DNA from: Pedobacter jeongneungensis
GTDB taxonomy: Bacteria > Bacteroidota > Bacteroidia > Sphingobacteriales > Sphingobacteriaceae
Reading direction: 5' to 3'
NCBI RefSeq assembly: GCF_000633455.1
Contig: NZ_AYMG01000010.1
Coordinates: forward strand, 310,001 to 374,000
DNA length: 64,000 nt
Within the stretch, counting starts at the first letter, position 1; each line of letters begins with the position of its first letter. Made by a program: the position numbers and the translations under genes. Shown piece by piece: positions 62,654-64,000 of this stretch. The notes below the pieces were generated by a model, which was not told the origin of the DNA, did no database searches, and saw only the letters and a list, made by a program, of their open reading frames with translations.

Positions 62654-62663
62654 CAAACGTTTG
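62654..62663. promoter_or_regulatory. LacI-family operator candidate
   Basis: CAAACGTTTG, a perfect palindrome flanked by CG and A (ACGCAAACGTTTGACG), matches the consensus centre of LacI/CcpA-type operators and lies about 60 bases upstream of the DUF4091 start. No LacI gene is in the window. Confidence 0.45.
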
Positions 62664-62715
62664 ACGGATTGTAACGATATGGATAGATAAGATATCGATA
62701 GTAAAATAGAAAGAA

Positions 62716-62958
62716 TTATTTAATCATAAAATTTACAATTCCTATCACAGATCCGATAATGGCTAAAAATTGAATTAACCCTACAACATAAATTGTTTTC
62801 TGCATACTAGCTATATCTTCTTTAGTAGCTAAAACATCACGTTTATTATCAAATTCATATTTAACCTCGCCTTTTAAAAAAGAAACCAATTGCCCTGCTT
62901 CTTGTTCGCCTAGTTTAGCTTTTAAGATCTGGAAAAGTTGAATTTCTGTAACACTCAT
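62716..62958 (-). CDS. Small protein with C-terminal transmembrane helix
   Basis: The 80-residue protein has an N-terminal helical part (EIQLFQILKAKLGEQEAGQLVSFL), a KRDVLATKEDIASMQK segment as in DUF1640/CCDC90-like short proteins, and a C-terminal transmembrane helix (about 56-78). Function unknown. It stands alone between the glycan operon and rpoC. Confidence 0.65.
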   Translation of the reverse strand: MSVTEIQLFQILKAKLGEQEAGQLVSFLKGEVKYEFDNKRDVLATKEDIASMQKTIYVVGLIQFLAIIGSVIGIVNFMIK

Positions 62959-63000
62959 GGATATAAATTTACATTAAAATACAAAATTTAAGGCAAAAAA

Positions 63001-63025
63001 AATCCCGATGTTTCACATCGGGATT
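63001..63025 (-). terminator. Terminator of rpoC
   Basis: AATCCCGATG / CATCGGGATT with T-rich tail on the minus strand, 25 bases past the rpoC stop. Confidence 0.85.
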
Positions 63026-63047
63026 AAAATTACTATTAGATTAAAAT

Positions 63048-64000
63048 CTAAGCTTCTACTTCTTCTTGTTTCGAAGCTAATAATTTATCGTATTCTTCCT
63101 GAGAACCAACGATGATTCTTTCGTAACCACGTACACCAGTACCTGAAGGGATTAAGTGACCAACGATCACGTTTTCTTTCAAGCCTAACATATTATCGCG
63201 TTTACCTGCAATTGCTGCCTCATTTAATACTTTCGTAGTTTCCTGGAACGAAGCCGCAGAAATGAACGATTTAGTACCTAATGATGCACGTGTAATACCT
63301 TGTAAGATAGAACTTGCAGTTGCTGGTCTTGCATCTCTAACCGTGATCTGTTTTAAATCTTTACGTTTTAACTGAGAATTTTCGTCTCTTAATTTACGTA
63401 ATGAAACAATCTGACCTGGTTTGATTTCTGTAGAATCACCTGCATCTTCAACAACTTTCTTGTCGTACATTGCATCGTTCTCATCGGCAAAATCCCAACG
63501 GTCAACAGCATTGTTTTCTAAGAAAATAGTATCACCCGGATCTTCAATGTGAACTTTCTGCATCATCTGGTGAACAATTACCTCGAAGTGCTTATCGTTA
63601 ATTTTCACACCTTGTAAACGGTAAACCTCTTGAATACCATTTACCAGGTATTCCTGAACCGCTGCAGGGCCTTTAATTGATAAGATATCAGCAGGAGAAA
63701 TTGAACCATCTGATAATGGCATACCCGCTTTCACAAAGTCATTATCCTGTACAAGGATGTGTTTAGACAATGGAACAAGGTATTTTTTAACTTCACCATC
63801 TTTTGATTCGATTGTGATCTCACGGTTACCACGTTTAACGCCACCTAAAGTTACCACACCATCAATCTCAGTTACTACCGCTGGGTTAGATGGGTTACGC
63901 GCTTCAAATAATTCCGTTACACGAGGTAAACCACCCGTAATATCCCTGGTTTTACCAGTTGCACGAGGAATCTTAGCGATAATCTGTCCAGTTTGGATAG
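63048..64000 (-). CDS. rpoC: RNA polymerase beta' subunit, C-terminal part
   Basis: The frame is open to the window edge, so the 5' part lies outside. The visible 317 residues include [17 protein letters not shown], a hallmark of the beta' C-terminal region, then [32 protein letters not shown] and the trigger-loop-distal [43 protein letters not shown], ending [19 protein letters not shown]. It is the largest catalytic subunit of RNA polymerase. A terminator follows, so rpoC is the end of its operon here. Confidence 0.95.
   Translation of the reverse strand, partial: IQTGQIIAKIPRATGKTRDITGGLPRVTELFEARNPSNPAVVTEIDGVVTLGGVKRGNREITIESKDGEVKKYLVPLSKHILVQDNDFVKAGMPLSDGSISPADILSIKGPAAVQEYLVNGIQEVYRLQGVKINDKHFEVIVHQMMQKVHIEDPGDTIFLENNAVDRWDFADENDAMYDKKVVEDAGDSTEIKPGQIVSLRKLRDENSQLKRKDLKQITVRDARPATASSILQGITRASLGTKSFISAASFQETTKVLNEAAIAGKRDNMLGLKENVIVGHLIPSGTGVRGYERIIVGSQEEYDKLLASKQEEVEA

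Overview
The window looks like a chromosomal segment of a Bacteroidetes bacterium of the Sphingobacteriaceae, most likely Pedobacter or a close relative. The evidence is the AT-rich base composition, promoters of the Bacteroidetes -7 type (TAnnTTTG), weak or absent Shine-Dalgarno sites, many lipoproteins with a Cys near residue 20, FadL/TlpA/DUF4136/DUF3467/DUF6624 proteins, a DnaE carrying its own proofreading exonuclease, and intergenic regions full of phrase-like repeats. The assignment rests on protein families and sequence style only; no search was run.

Layout. 0.1-3.9 kb: a duplicated-domain lipoprotein, an AraC-type regulator with a neighbouring SDR oxidoreductase (three helically phased boxes between them), a CAP-domain secreted protein and a GtrA-like membrane protein. 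3.9-5.0 kb: a roughly 320-bp repeat unit in three tandem copies. 5.1-16.0 kb: aromatic amino acid catabolism (Phe hydroxylase, fumarylacetoacetate hydrolase family protein, homogentisate dioxygenase, 4-hydroxyphenylpyruvate dioxygenase, flavin reductase), interrupted by a PIN-toxin module, an SDR, an NlpC/P60 hydrolase and small genes. 16.2-28.1 kb: a PoxB-like ThDP enzyme, GH19 chitinase, thiol/redox genes (DsbA-like, peroxiredoxin, thioredoxin), DUF58, PQQ-type sugar dehydrogenase and dnaE. 28.8-33.5 kb: DUF6624, DJ-1/PfpI, lipocalin, malate dehydrogenase, retropepsin-like protein, truncated haemoglobin, SRPBCC. 34.0-37.7 kb: a response regulator/histidine kinase pair followed by a USP-like gene and a bestrophin, with a four-fold 11-bp direct repeat before the USP-like gene. 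38.1-54.3 kb: mostly housekeeping (gyrB, OmpH/Skp, guanine deaminase, TlpA protein, EcsC, S4 protein, dapD, glycosyltransferase, two DUF4136 lipoproteins, tsaC-type gene, cca, miaA, a matrixin-type metalloprotease). 54.4-62.6 kb: GDSL lipoprotein plus FadL porin, DUF3467, then a minus-strand glycan operon (DUF4091 protein broken by a frameshift, SGNH hydrolase, GH29 fucosidase) preceded by a LacI-type palindrome. 63.0-64.0 kb: the 3' end of rpoC.

How genes work together. Phe hydroxylase, HPPD, homogentisate dioxygenase and the FAH-family enzyme cover most of Phe/Tyr degradation to fumarate and acetoacetate; an aminotransferase and maleylacetoacetate isomerase are not in the window. The DUF4091/SGNH/fucosidase genes look like one glycan-degradation transcription unit.

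The main unexplained structure is intergenic. At least five loci carry related palindromic elements of about 100-440 bp, one of them tandemly triplicated. Other gaps hold several families of degenerate reiterated words, CGTCATTCCC...GGGAATGACG cruciforms and a family of short hairpins, often with GNRA loops. Repeat sequence reaches into coding ends (cca N-terminus, EcsC C-terminus) and abuts the dnaE stop codon. No CRISPR array, tRNA, rRNA, transposase or prophage was seen.
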